Origin: Leishmania donovani
Lineage: Eukaryota > Euglenozoa > Kinetoplastea > Trypanosomatida > Trypanosomatidae
Length of the DNA: 64,000 nt
Reading direction: 5' to 3'
Assembly: GCF_000227135.1 (NCBI RefSeq)
Contig: NC_018261.1
Span: 1,066,333-1,130,332, forward strand
In this document: in pieces, positions 21,365 to 31,334 of the stretch
Numbering within the stretch: the first letter of the stretch is position 1
Layout of the letters: each line of letters starts with the position of its first letter
Program-made: the position numbers and the translations under genes
Notes under the pieces: model-generated
What the model was told of the DNA's origin: nothing
The model's input: the letters and a program-made list of their open reading frames with translations, nothing else
Databases searched by the model: none

Positions 21365-24085
21365 ATGAGCGGCGGTGGCAGCGAGGCTGAAACCGCCGAG
21401 CTGATTCTGTATCGACTCGAGGAAATCGACGAGCTCCTCGCCACTGTCAGCGGCGACGAGGATGACTCGCAGGCCGCCACCCTGGCGCAGTACCTGCGAG
21501 GTGGCCAGGATCTGGAGAGTGCGTTGAGCCTGCAGGAGGAGCGGCTGCGCGGCTTCCGAGACACGTTCATCCAGGCCCATGTCAGCCAGGCGGAGAAGAT
21601 AGCGCAGCTCTATCACGAGTTCGGCGCGTGCGAGCGACACATCGTTGACTTCGAGGAGGAGATTGTGGCGTTTCAGCGCAAGCTCGAGGGCAGCGCAAAT
21701 GACATCGTCCACATGCAGCAGCAGGCAGACGCCTTGGCGCGGAAGGTGAGCAACCGGCGCCAGGTAAGCAACAAGATCAACGAGGTCTACACCACCCTTC
21801 AGAAGTGCGATTCTTTCTGCGATGTCATCTCGAACAAGAGCGTCGACGCAAGCTATCTGGCCAACTTGCGCGAGCTGAATCGCCGGCTAGAGTTTCTCTC
21901 CGGCAACAAGGCCCTCCAGTTTTCTGCCGTCGGCAACGAAATCCGGCCAAAACTGACGGCCGCCGCGTACAAGGCGGGCGATAAGCTGCAGCGCTTTCTC
22001 ACCAAGAAGATACTCGCGCTCGCTGAGGACCCGTCGCGCACAGCCGACGAGCAGCAGTCACTGGAGGAGAGCGCGCAATTCGCGTTTCGCTTTCTTCAGC
22101 TCTATAACCCACCGGTGGCGATAGATGTCATGAAGCTGTACATCCGGTACATGTCCCAGTCGTACGTAAGGCAGTTTCGCCTCTTGTTTGCCCAGCTCTC
22201 GGAGGTGTCGGCGGTACACGCTGACCCGCTCGAGCCGCTGGTGTCGGCGGAGGAAGCGCGAGACATAACGAGCAATCGTGACATCGGCGCCCCGTCTGGC
22301 AACCAGGTGAACCCGGCCCTTGTGAACTTCCCAGGGCGTACGTTGGCGCGTCGCCAGCGGAGCGTGTCGCAGCACATGCGCGGCTTCACCAGCTTCATGT
22401 CCAATGGTGCGGCTGTCTCGAGGACTGAGTCGCTTCGTCTTCTGCGTGCAGCTACCTTTGAGGACTCTGTAAAGGCGCTGAACGCGCTTCGGGTGCGTCA
22501 CGGCAAGCTGTACGTTGACGACGCCGTAGCAGAACAGCTGGACGAGTGCAACAGCTGGACGTGGCAGTTTGTTCGCTGTTTCCAGACGCTGGTGAACACA
22601 TGCGAGTCTGAGTGCCGCTTCATCGGCAACTTTTTCTGCGTGGCTGGCGACGTCGAGGGTGGTGAGGACTTCACGAGCGCGGAGCCGATGGCACGCGCGG
22701 TGCTGGGGAGCGCCGTGCACAGCGTGGAAACCTCGATTATTGACGACCTGTCGATCGTGATGGAGCGCACCGAGGTGCTGGCGGCGTTGCGGGTGTTGGA
22801 GACGGTGAAGCAGCACCTCTGCACCTCACTCGATCCCATCCCGCTCCTGTTACTGAGTGGCGTGCTGGAGATTTCGAAGTCGGCGTTGCGCAACTCGCTG
22901 CGGACGGCCTTCGAGAATGACGGGCTCGCTTTGGCTTTCCTGCCGACGCTGAAGCTTTCTCCGTTCTATCGCGCCGCTGCCGAGAACAGCAGCTGGGCAG
23001 GCATCCTTGGCAACAAGCCGTACTGCGCCACGTTGGGCCCTCACCCGGCCGTCTACCGCGTCTGCGGAGTGCTTGGTCAGCTTGAGTACCTGAACACCGC
23101 GGCCGTGCGCGCCTCCGCGTTCACTGGTGGCACTGGTGTTGCCTTTGACCCATCCGTAGCCACCTTCGTGAAGAACTGCCTCGCGCATATGATGGAATTT
23201 GTCGATCAGCTAAAGCGCCGCCACACAAGCCCGCTGGCTCAGCAGGTGTTTGCTTGCACCAACGTGTACACGGTAATGGCGACGTGGCGGGAGCTGATGT
23301 CGGTCAGCGGCGACGGTGAACCAAGCTCGCCAACTGCGTCTCGCTTAACTTCTTCTGACGCGAGGAACTGCAGCGCGAGTGGTGGACGCTGGCATTTCGC
23401 CAGTGACATGTCGGAGCTGCCGAAGGTGTCACACGCAGAGGTTTCGGCTGCTGGCCGTGGCGCCGTTGCCAGCGGCACTTCGCACCACACGCAGTACCTG
23501 GAGAGCCAGCTTCAGAATGCCATTCAGGGGTGGGTGAACGCCGATCAGAAGAACGGCGAGTCACCGTGGAATTACCTTCTCGCGTTTGTCGACGAAGCGG
23601 CAAAGGCGCTCGGCGAGGGTTTCTTCGGCTCCGCTAGTCAGCCACCATTCACTACGTGTGGCCAAAATTCGACGTCGGCAGCCCCGCCTCCACCACTCTC
23701 CGCTCTGCCTGCCGAGCTGAGCGAGTGTGCCGCATTGCGGGTAGCCACGCAGCTTCACTCGCGATGGCAGTCTCAAGCCAAGGCTGTCGCCGAGGTGGTG
23801 AGAAAGGCGGTGCAACAGTCACTGGGCCGCACTGTCAGCAATGGTAGCGGTGACGGCACGACTACCGGCTGCACGGCGGCCGCTGCTGCAGTCCGGCAGC
23901 GGCAATGCGATGAGCTGTCCACGCTTGTGATGCGTGCCATCTTTTCGACTCTGACGGAGTCCAACCGAAAGCTGGCCGTCTTTGTAGCGCACTACCATAG
24001 CGGCAACCGAGAGCTGCAGTCGAAGCTGGTCAGTAACACGACGATGCTCCACGCACTGTCCCGTGTACTGGACTCGAGCTCGTAG
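21365..24085 (+). CDS. VPS52: VPS52/Sac2 subunit of the GARP tethering complex
   Basis: A 906-residue protein matching the Vps52/Sac2 family. After a short acidic N-terminus comes a long coiled-coil region (about 40-170) with the family's LESALSLQEERLRGF-like stretch and the IYxEFGxCERHIxxFEEEIVAFQ pattern, then the helical body with SNKINEVY near residue 140. Conserved family segments include YLANLRELNRRLEFL, KIxALAEDPSRTADEQQ and FRFLQLYNPPVAIDV, with a conserved YVRQFRLLF helix after them. Vps52 joins Vps51, Vps53 and Vps54 at the trans-Golgi network and tethers endosome-derived vesicles; a Golgi/endosome recycling role is inferred. Ser/Thr/Gly-rich loops occur near residues 665-710 and 755-790, probably lineage-specific. 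The frame is open upstream to 21275, but the predicted splice site at 21290 and the start of homology favour 21365. The family call is strong; complex membership is by analogy. Confidence 0.9.
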   Translation: MSGGGSEAETAELILYRLEEIDELLATVSGDEDDSQAATLAQYLRGGQDLESALSLQEERLRGFRDTFIQAHVSQAEKIAQLYHEFGACERHIVDFEEEIVAFQRKLEGSANDIVHMQQQADALARKVSNRRQVSNKINEVYTTLQKCDSFCDVISNKSVDASYLANLRELNRRLEFLSGNKALQFSAVGNEIRPKLTAAAYKAGDKLQRFLTKKILALAEDPSRTADEQQSLEESAQFAFRFLQLYNPPVAIDVMKLYIRYMSQSYVRQFRLLFAQLSEVSAVHADPLEPLVSAEEARDITSNRDIGAPSGNQVNPALVNFPGRTLARRQRSVSQHMRGFTSFMSNGAAVSRTESLRLLRAATFEDSVKALNALRVRHGKLYVDDAVAEQLDECNSWTWQFVRCFQTLVNTCESECRFIGNFFCVAGDVEGGEDFTSAEPMARAVLGSAVHSVETSIIDDLSIVMERTEVLAALRVLETVKQHLCTSLDPIPLLLLSGVLEISKSALRNSLRTAFENDGLALAFLPTLKLSPFYRAAAENSSWAGILGNKPYCATLGPHPAVYRVCGVLGQLEYLNTAAVRASAFTGGTGVAFDPSVATFVKNCLAHMMEFVDQLKRRHTSPLAQQVFACTNVYTVMATWRELMSVSGDGEPSSPTASRLTSSDARNCSASGGRWHFASDMSELPKVSHAEVSAAGRGAVASGTSHHTQYLESQLQNAIQGWVNADQKNGESPWNYLLAFVDEAAKALGEGFFGSASQPPFTTCGQNSTSAAPPPPLSALPAELSECAALRVATQLHSRWQSQAKAVAEVVRKAVQQSLGRTVSNGSGDGTTTGCTAAAAAVRQRQCDELSTLVMRAIFSTLTESNRKLAVFVAHYHSGNRELQSKLVSNTTMLHALSRVLDSSS

Positions 24086-25677
24086 CTCTGTCGTCACTTA
24101 GTCGTTGCTGCGACGCTTTTGGTTGTAGTCGATCCCCATGTTTCGCTCGACAGGCGTGCGCGACGGCTGTCGTGGCGGCGCGTCTGTAGCCTCCGTCTCG
24201 GTGGCCGCACCGCTGTTGGTTTGCTCTGTCCGCGCGCCTCATATTCTTGGTCTCGGACGGTCCGCGCTCTCCCCCTCTCGCTGGAGGATTTGGCTGTGTG
24301 TCCATACTTCTTATCGCCGCAATTCCAGAGACGGTCTCTCCTCTGTCTTTCTGTTGTCCGTTGTTTGTGCTTGTGTCTTTCTTTCTTTCGCTGCTCGCCC
24401 TCTGTTTCTGTGGCAGTGCTCGTCGTACGCGTGCCTCTCACGGGCTTCTCCAGCCCACTGCTTGCGCTGTGCAGCCGTCGGTGAGTGGAGTGGGTGCACC
24501 GCACACACACAGCTATGGAATCGCCCATGAACCTCCCCGCTTATCCTCTGTGCAAAGTCCACACCCCCGGGCTCAGTTGTGGGCTGCGGTCTGTGTGATC
24601 TACGTGTGCTTCGTGACCCCTGCCCTCTGCATCTCAGTGTTTGCCGGCGTGAGTTCACGCCCCTTCCCTCCCACCACTACACGCCTTTCATGCTTAGCCT
24701 TTTTTTTCCCACCGCGGATAGTACCGGCCGCCTCCGTGCGTGATATATCTCAGTGCCCAGTGCCCACTCTGTATGGGGAGGAGCCAAGCACCCTGCAGGC
24801 CCGCCCTCGGGTACGGCCGGCGGGAGGGGGGAACCCTTGGTGTCGGCAGGACGGGCGTGGGGCTGGCGCTGTGCCGAAGAGACTTGCGGGCATGATGATG
24901 CCTGTACAAAGTCGCTACGAGCGGTGCCGACGGTTCAGCGAATATACGCATCCACCGACTGTGTTTTTTTTTTTTGTTTGCGCGTGAGCTGCGATGTGGT
25001 GATGCCGAGCGTAGTCCTGGGTCTGGCCCGCGCTGCACGCCGTGCAATTGCGGTGGGCTGAACGGCGCCGAGCGGTGTTGGGCCCAGTGCCTGGACGTAG
25101 CTCTAGCGCGGCAGAGGTAGGGGAACTGTGGCCGCGTGCGTCGACTTGTTCGCTGGCCTGTGGTGAAATGGGCACTTCGCATTCGGAGAGAAAAAAAGAA
25201 TCGCGTGCGTGACGCGTCAACGACCCTCTCGGGCTACGTGCTCTGCGCAACGAGAAGCGTCCTTCCTCTCATCCTTTTCGCTGTGCTCATAGAGGGGCCT
25301 CGTTTAAGTGAGCACATGCATCCGCGCACGTGATGCATGGGCGCACACGCTGCCGTGGATGGGTCTGTCGTTGATGGCGCACGTGCCGTATGCTGAAAAG
25401 TGCATCTGCGCACGGTGCCTCTCTCTTCCTCATTGACAGCGCCATGCCACCTCCTCTCTTCTCCTCTGCCCCATCGGTCGCGTACTCGTGTCCCCTCGTG
25501 AATGGTGCGTGGGTCGCGTCTTTTGTCTCCCTCGATTCTTGATTGCTGTTGCGCATGCGTACTGTGGCGACCAGTGAGCGATCTGCGTGACGCTCATATC
25601 CGTCTGGTTGAGTCAGCAACGACCACGACGCCTGGCATCTTCTTTGTTCTAGCGTTCACTCGTTGCCTGTGTGTCGA
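24086..25677. other. Spacer between VPS52 and NDOR1
   Basis: No credible gene. It contains a GC-rich portion near 24760-24850 and a poly-T run near 24963-24975. Open frames of 100-250 codons here have biased composition and no recognisable domain. Confidence 0.6.
25638..25652 (+). promoter_or_regulatory. Candidate trans-splice acceptor for NDOR1
   Basis: TCTTCTTTGTTCTAG with AG at 25651-25652, leaving a leader of only about 25 nt before the ATG at 25678. Confidence 0.45.
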
Positions 25678-27552
25678 ATGACAGACCTTACGATTCTGTA
25701 CGGGACGCAGACTGGCAACGCGGAGCGGCTAGCGCTGCGCATCGCTCGACTGGCACTTTGCCGGGGGTTCGAGTGCGTCTCGTGCCTGCCCGCCGATGAC
25801 CTGCCTATCGCCGAGTGGCCGCACACCGGAGGGCCTGTCGTTCTTATCTGCTCCAACGCAAATCAAGGAGATGCCCCAAACACGTTTCGCCGGTCGTGGG
25901 CGTCGCTGCTACAACCCACCGCCGCTGGCAGCATGGAGGGCCTGCAGTACGCTGTCTTCGGCTTGGGCGACTCTCTGTACCTGAAGTTCAACCACATGGC
26001 CAAGATGGTGCACAACCGTCTCCGGCAGCTGGGCGGCACACCGATTGTGATGCGCGGGCTGGGGGATGAGAGCGACGCGACGGGCGTGGAGGAGGCATTG
26101 CAGCCCTGGCTCGCGGAGCTGTGGAAAGCACTTGAGAAACCGGACAAGTGCGGTGCCGCCGCACATACGCCGGCCTACCCGCAGGAGGACCTTCCTTTCT
26201 TTCCTCTTTTCAGCATTGCACCCGCCTCTGCGTGCGACGAGGCGACAGCTGGCGCGCTGTCTTCTTCCGCTAACGCCGCCATCGCGCCACTGCCGTATTT
26301 TGCCGACTCTGTGTTCTCCTGCGAGGTGGTGGCGAACAGGCGCCTCACGTCTGCTGCGTGCGAGCAGGTGGTCCATCACCTGGAGCTTCGCGCTGGCCCT
26401 GACACCACGGACGCCGCGGCGTACGATGTCGGCGATGCGCTCGGCATCTACTGCCCGAATCGCGAAGAGCTAGTAGAGGGGCTGCTGCGCGGACTGCAGC
26501 GCGACGGGGCAGAGATGGTGGTGGTGACCCCAGACGCCTCGCATGGACTCGTCCGTCAGCCCGCCCGCCCCTTCTTTGGGCGGCCTCTCTCGCTACGTTC
26601 GTTGCTTCGTCACTACTTTGACCTTGACGCTGTGGTGTCGCAAGAGTTCTTGTGGATGCTCGCGCATGAGGTGACTGGGGAGGACGAGGGCGCGGTCGAC
26701 GTGCGGGGACGCCTCTACGAGCTGGCGGATCCGTCCAACGTGAACGATTACCTTCAGTATGCGCACCGTGAGAAGCGCAACCTATGCGAGGTCCTGCACG
26801 ATTTCAAGGATCTTCATCCATCTCTGGAGTTGGTCTTGTCGTTTGCGATGCCGATGCTGCCGCGCTACTTCTCCATCGCCTCCGCGCCAGCAATGGACGG
26901 CGCAGGTCGTTTTGACCTCTGCGTAGGGCTGCTGGACTGGCACACGCCACTCAAGCGCCACCGCACCGGGCTCTGCAGCTCCTACCTGGTGGGGGCGTCC
27001 CCCGGGACACGGCTGACGTGTTTTGTCTGGCAGGGCTCCCTTGCACTTCCTGCTACACCGACGCCGCTGCTGTGCATCGCGACGGGGACGGGTGTTGCAC
27101 CAATTCGCAGTGTTCTGCGGCAGGTCGCCGGCCTTTCGACGCAGGGCTGGGATGATGTGCCGGTGGTGCTTGTATTTGGATGCCGACGTGAGGCGGAGGA
27201 TTACCTTTACCGCGAGGAGTGGGCGACGCTGAAGGAGATGGGTGCATTGCCCACCCTCCGAGTTATCCCGGCCTTCTCGCGAGACACCGACAAGAAGGTT
27301 TACGTGCAGCACAAGCTCGGCCAGCACGCAAGGCTGACGTCGTCCTTTTTGCAGCCCGAGGGCGCCGGTGTCCCGCCGGGTGTGGTGTACGTGTGTGGAA
27401 ACGCGAAGCAGATGCCGAAGGACGTGCAGCACACCCTAGAGCAGATTGTCGAGGCGACCGTGGCAGAGGTGCAGGACGAAGCCGGGGCGGCCGCGCACAT
27501 CAGGGCCCTTGGCCGCGTGGGTCGCTATCAGATCGACTCGTGGTCGGCGTAG
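25678..27552 (+). CDS. NDOR1: NADPH-dependent diflavin oxidoreductase (NDOR1/Tah18-like)
   Basis: A 624-residue diflavin reductase. The FMN/flavodoxin domain begins almost at once, with the phosphate loop GTQTGNAE (9-16) and FGLGDSLYLKFN near 97-108. The FAD domain has RYFSIAS (396-402) and GLCSSYL about 40 residues later. The NADPH domain has GTGVAPIRS (470-478), the VFGCRREAEDYLY segment, YVCGNAKQMPKDV, and the terminal WSA; an aromatic residue at the end stacks on FAD in this family. The lack of an N-terminal membrane anchor and the compact length fit NDOR1/Tah18 better than cytochrome P450 reductase. Tah18 passes electrons from NADPH to Dre2/CIAPIN1 in cytosolic iron-sulfur protein assembly; this role is inferred. 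A small Ala/Ser-rich linker follows the FMN domain. The frame opens at 25663 with TTG, so the ATG at 25678 is used. Catalytic family certain; NDOR1 versus another diflavin reductase is likely but not proven. Confidence 0.9.
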   Translation: MTDLTILYGTQTGNAERLALRIARLALCRGFECVSCLPADDLPIAEWPHTGGPVVLICSNANQGDAPNTFRRSWASLLQPTAAGSMEGLQYAVFGLGDSLYLKFNHMAKMVHNRLRQLGGTPIVMRGLGDESDATGVEEALQPWLAELWKALEKPDKCGAAAHTPAYPQEDLPFFPLFSIAPASACDEATAGALSSSANAAIAPLPYFADSVFSCEVVANRRLTSAACEQVVHHLELRAGPDTTDAAAYDVGDALGIYCPNREELVEGLLRGLQRDGAEMVVVTPDASHGLVRQPARPFFGRPLSLRSLLRHYFDLDAVVSQEFLWMLAHEVTGEDEGAVDVRGRLYELADPSNVNDYLQYAHREKRNLCEVLHDFKDLHPSLELVLSFAMPMLPRYFSIASAPAMDGAGRFDLCVGLLDWHTPLKRHRTGLCSSYLVGASPGTRLTCFVWQGSLALPATPTPLLCIATGTGVAPIRSVLRQVAGLSTQGWDDVPVVLVFGCRREAEDYLYREEWATLKEMGALPTLRVIPAFSRDTDKKVYVQHKLGQHARLTSSFLQPEGAGVPPGVVYVCGNAKQMPKDVQHTLEQIVEATVAEVQDEAGAAAHIRALGRVGRYQIDSWSA

Positions 27553-28520
27553 GCGCGAACATTTTTGTGTGTGCGTGTGTGTGTTACTCTCTTTCAGCGG
27601 CACGCTGTGCTTCAGTTGATCATTCGCCACCAACACCACGGTGCCACCTCGATGGACTCACGGCAGCCAAGAACATGAGACAAGCAGTGCGGTGAGGTGA
27701 GGCGCCGGTAGTTTGTTTGCATAGTCATGCGCGTCCCTGCTCGCGACCCCTTTGCCTGCGTCTGCACCTGTACGACGGAGAACTATCCCGGGCAAGCAAC
27801 CCTGAACTGGGAACACTCAACAGGCTGCTTGTGCTGCAGAGCTTGCGATCGCGTGATCATAACCGTTGCCCCTCTGCAGGCAAACTCTCTCAGTGCACCA
27901 TCCTCTACTGGATTTGCGCAACGGCGCTACAACTGGTATCTCTTTCTCTGTTGCCCCCCCCCCGTCTCTCTCCGGCGCCATAACCGTTCTTTACTATCGC
28001 TTGAGCCGCTATTGACGCGTCGCATTGCACACCGACCCTTGTTCTCCCCTCCTCCACGCGTGCTTAGTCGTCTTGCGCGTGGCGGCGGCACCGATCCTTT
28101 GCGCCCGCGGCGCGCCGTGCGTGCAGGAAACACAAACGCAAGCACAGTGCTCTGCTTGCCCGCCACACACCTGTGCAGGTACCTTCCCCCCCTTGATGGA
28201 CACGCTGCACGCATTTTCTGAGCAGCATACCGAGCGCTCCTGTTTTTTTTTTCTGTTGGTAGCTTGTTTTACCTGCTCGCTGTCTGTGGCTGGCCTGGCT
28301 GTTGGCTACTCTGCATGAGCGAAAGCCCGGCGAAGAGCGGCGTATGCGAGCGCGTGTGTGTCGTGGACACTTCAACGTCACCGTGACTCACTTCCGGCGT
28401 TGCTCTGCGTGACCCACACTTTCAACGGTCCCGTCCTCTCTCCAATCGCTACTTTCCTCCCTCCCATTCGTCTCATTGTACACACGGGCGATTGTGCCGC
28501 CGTTGCCGTTGAAGAAGAAG
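27553..28520. other. Spacer between NDOR1 and the WD40 gene
   Basis: No credible gene. Pyrimidine-rich tracts occur near 27940-27970 and 28430-28470. The only AG between the second tract and the next ATG lies in the GAAGAAGAAG just before it, so the real acceptor is unclear. Confidence 0.6.
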
Positions 28521-30164
28521 ATGGCTGACCATTCCGCTTCCTCGGCCGCGTCGCAGGGGGCTGCGAGCGCCTCTCAGCACCAGCGCATCCTCTTGCAAAA
28601 GCAGCTTACCGAGGTGCGCATGGAAAACACTATCCTGCGCCAACAGCTGTACCAAGTGAGCACTCTGCTCGACATCGCCGTGAGCAAGCTGGGTACTATG
28701 GGTGTGTCGCTCGAGACACCCATCGACATCCGCGCACTGCGCACGGAGGCGTTGCAACGGGCACATGCTGAGACGGCCCAGGCCCAATACAACGCAATCG
28801 GAGCCTCACCAGAGAGTGGCAAATCCCCTGCGCAGCATCACAGCAAGAAATTCCAGATGCGCCAGCAGCTGCGGGAGCACACAAGAGCGGTGCAGTGCTG
28901 CGCCTTTTCCGACAGCGAGGATCTCCTCATCGCCACTGGCGGCATGGACTGCCGCCTAATCGTGCAGAACTACTTAAGCGGGGCGAAGCTGTGGGATGCC
29001 ACGGCGCACGAGGAGGCGGTGAGCGACGTCGCGTGGATGAATCACAACTGCCTGCTCTCCGCGTCGTACGACAATACGGTGAAGCTGTGGGATGTGAACG
29101 GCGGAACGACGAACAAGGACGTGCTGTACCAGTACACTACCCATGGTTTTGTGCTCTCTGCCATTCCGCTAGGACCGTCGCTGTTCGCTTGCGCCGACTC
29201 GCGACACAAGACGGCCATCGTTGACGTCCGTGTCGGCGGAAAGGGTATGGTGCAGGAACACGACTACCGCATCAACTCACTGAGCTATGACGAGGCCGCT
29301 CAGCAGCTGCTGATGGGGCAGAGCAACGGCGTTGTGTCAATTTGGGATATGCGGCGGCCTGATCAGGTTCTGTCCACCGCCAACAGCAGCATCGGTGGCA
29401 TTTTGCCAGGTTCGTCTTCACCACCGCCGCCGCCGCTGCCGCCTCAGCAGCATCAGCATCAGCGATGTGGCTCCATAAACGACATGAACGGCGCTGTAGA
29501 AGGGGACGCCGCACCCATGACGACGCTGGAGGACGGCGCTGCGGGCGGCAGCAACATTCCCGGATCAAACAGCGGTCTCATGGCAAGCGGCAGCGCCAAC
29601 AGCGTCGGCGGCCCACCCCGCTTCACCCGCGCCACGGAGATCGAGAATGAGCCGTCGCGCTCGCCCATCTCCTTTATTGCCCACTTTCACAGCGACGATG
29701 ACACGTGTCGGCTTCTGTGTGTCTCGGGCGACAACATGGTGCGGCTTTATCGCGGCAACTTCAGCGCTTTCACCGGCGGCGGTCGCAAGGACGGCATCGG
29801 CCTTTATGTTTTGCGCAACGTCCTCGCAGGCGTGCCGACGCGCGGCAACGTTATGCGTTGCGGTTTCTGGAAGGGAGAGCGTGATAAGACGGAGATGTCG
29901 GTCTTCTTTGACGATGGCGAAATGGACGGCGTGTCTCGGCCGCCGCGGCGCTTGACAGAGTGCGACTTGCTCGTCACAGGCGGGCCCGACAACACCGCGC
30001 AGGTGTGTGACGTTACCGATGATGGCGGTGCGGTGGTGCTGGAGCGGCTGGAGGGTCATCGCGACCGCGTAACCGGAGCAACGGTGCGCCGCTCCCGCAA
30101 ACCGATCATCGCCACGATGAGCGCAGACTCCACGGTGCGCATTTGGATGCCTGTCAAGTCCTGA
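28521..30164 (+). CDS. WD40-repeat protein with N-terminal coiled coil
   Basis: A 547-residue protein. After a Ser/Ala-rich start, residues about 22-60 form a heptad-like coiled coil (QKQLTEVRMENTILRQQL). From about 115 onward WD40 repeats follow, for example REHTRAVQCCAFS ... LLIATGGMDCRLIV, HEEAVSDVAWM ... SASYDNTVKLWDVNG and a final LEGHRDRVTGATV ... STVRIWMP. I count about six to seven blades, enough for one propeller. A Pro/Gln/Gly/Ser-rich insertion (about 285-382) splits it. The function is not recognisable; coiled coil plus propeller is a general scaffold design. The frame opens at 28476, but the first protein-like residue is the ATG at 28521. WD40 identity is certain; role and partners are unknown. 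Confidence 0.88.
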   Translation: MADHSASSAASQGAASASQHQRILLQKQLTEVRMENTILRQQLYQVSTLLDIAVSKLGTMGVSLETPIDIRALRTEALQRAHAETAQAQYNAIGASPESGKSPAQHHSKKFQMRQQLREHTRAVQCCAFSDSEDLLIATGGMDCRLIVQNYLSGAKLWDATAHEEAVSDVAWMNHNCLLSASYDNTVKLWDVNGGTTNKDVLYQYTTHGFVLSAIPLGPSLFACADSRHKTAIVDVRVGGKGMVQEHDYRINSLSYDEAAQQLLMGQSNGVVSIWDMRRPDQVLSTANSSIGGILPGSSSPPPPPLPPQQHQHQRCGSINDMNGAVEGDAAPMTTLEDGAAGGSNIPGSNSGLMASGSANSVGGPPRFTRATEIENEPSRSPISFIAHFHSDDDTCRLLCVSGDNMVRLYRGNFSAFTGGGRKDGIGLYVLRNVLAGVPTRGNVMRCGFWKGERDKTEMSVFFDDGEMDGVSRPPRRLTECDLLVTGGPDNTAQVCDVTDDGGAVVLERLEGHRDRVTGATVRRSRKPIIATMSADSTVRIWMPVKS

Positions 30165-31334
30165 TGTGAGGCATGTGACAGTCGTGGGGAGGATTGCCGT
30201 GGGCGGCAGCCCGTCTTTGGGACGGGCTTACGCTGCATCTCTGCTTGTGTGCTTTCGTTTACGCGCCTCTGTGTGTGGGCGTGCTCCTGCGCGTGTGCGC
30301 GTGCGCATGATGTCCCCTTGACTGTTGCTTTTACGGACAGCGGCGCCTTGGTCTATTCGAGGACGCATGCTCATGCAGTGCGGCTTTAGGCACCGTGTGC
30401 CCTGTGCGACTCGCCGCTTCTTTTTTCTCGCTTGTTGCGCTCGTGCCTCAGATGGTCAACACACAGACTCACAAGAAAACGAGAAACACACCGTAGTGTT
30501 TTTTCTGGAATGTGAGCCCCATCCACTCTTTCCCAGTGACACCCGCACCTCGCCCCTTTCCACTGTCCCAGCAATGCGGTCGGCAAAACGGAAAACAGAC
30601 ATGTACACCCGGCCGGTGCCCGGGCGCGTGGTCTCTTTCCACACCGTCTGCTGTGCGCTTCGTTGTTTCGCTCCCTCTCTCACAAGCATACAGTTCATCG
30701 TCTCCTTGCGCCGCTTTCCTTCTCCCCTGCCAGGTCAAGCTTCAAGTGTCCCGGGGCAGCGGAGGACCCTCCCAGGCAGCCTTGCGAACAAATCCTCCAC
30801 ACACACACCTCCCTATATACGCATATATATCTATATACATACAGTTGCACACACGCGCTGACCGGCGAAGGCAGGCGCTTTTCTTTTCCATTTTACGCTT
30901 TCCTGCCATCACATCTGTGTAGCGTGGCACGCACACGGTTGTCTCTCCCGCACGCATCACTGATTGACGCCACCACACCCTTCGACAGCGCACGTTTGAT
31001 TTGCTTGCTTTCAGTTTCTGTGTCCATATTCACCTGCCTAGACTTAGATCTGGTAGCGCCGCTACCTGCTGCTGCGCGTGCGCTCCTTCCTTATTGTTTT
31101 ATTTCGTCCGCTCTGCTTGTTAACCTGCAACCTGGCTGCAAATCACCACTTCCTCAGCCGCTGCCGGACGTTGCCGTAGATCATCGAGTTAGGGACAGGT
31201 TGAAAACCACTGCGTCGTTTTCGTTATTAGTATTTTCATATACGGCTGCTTCGCGGTCGCGTCGCACCACCAGCGCACCTCCTGCCACGACAGTGGCCGT
31301 TGAGTGAAGTTACCCAGGCACTCACAGAAGGACA
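30165..31334. other. Spacer between the WD40 gene and the 580-residue protein
   Basis: No credible gene. It includes a short GC-rich inverted repeat just after the WD40 stop (CAGCCCGTC/GACGGGCT near 30207-30229) and an AT-rich island at about 30823-30842. Open frames are short and biased. Confidence 0.6.
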
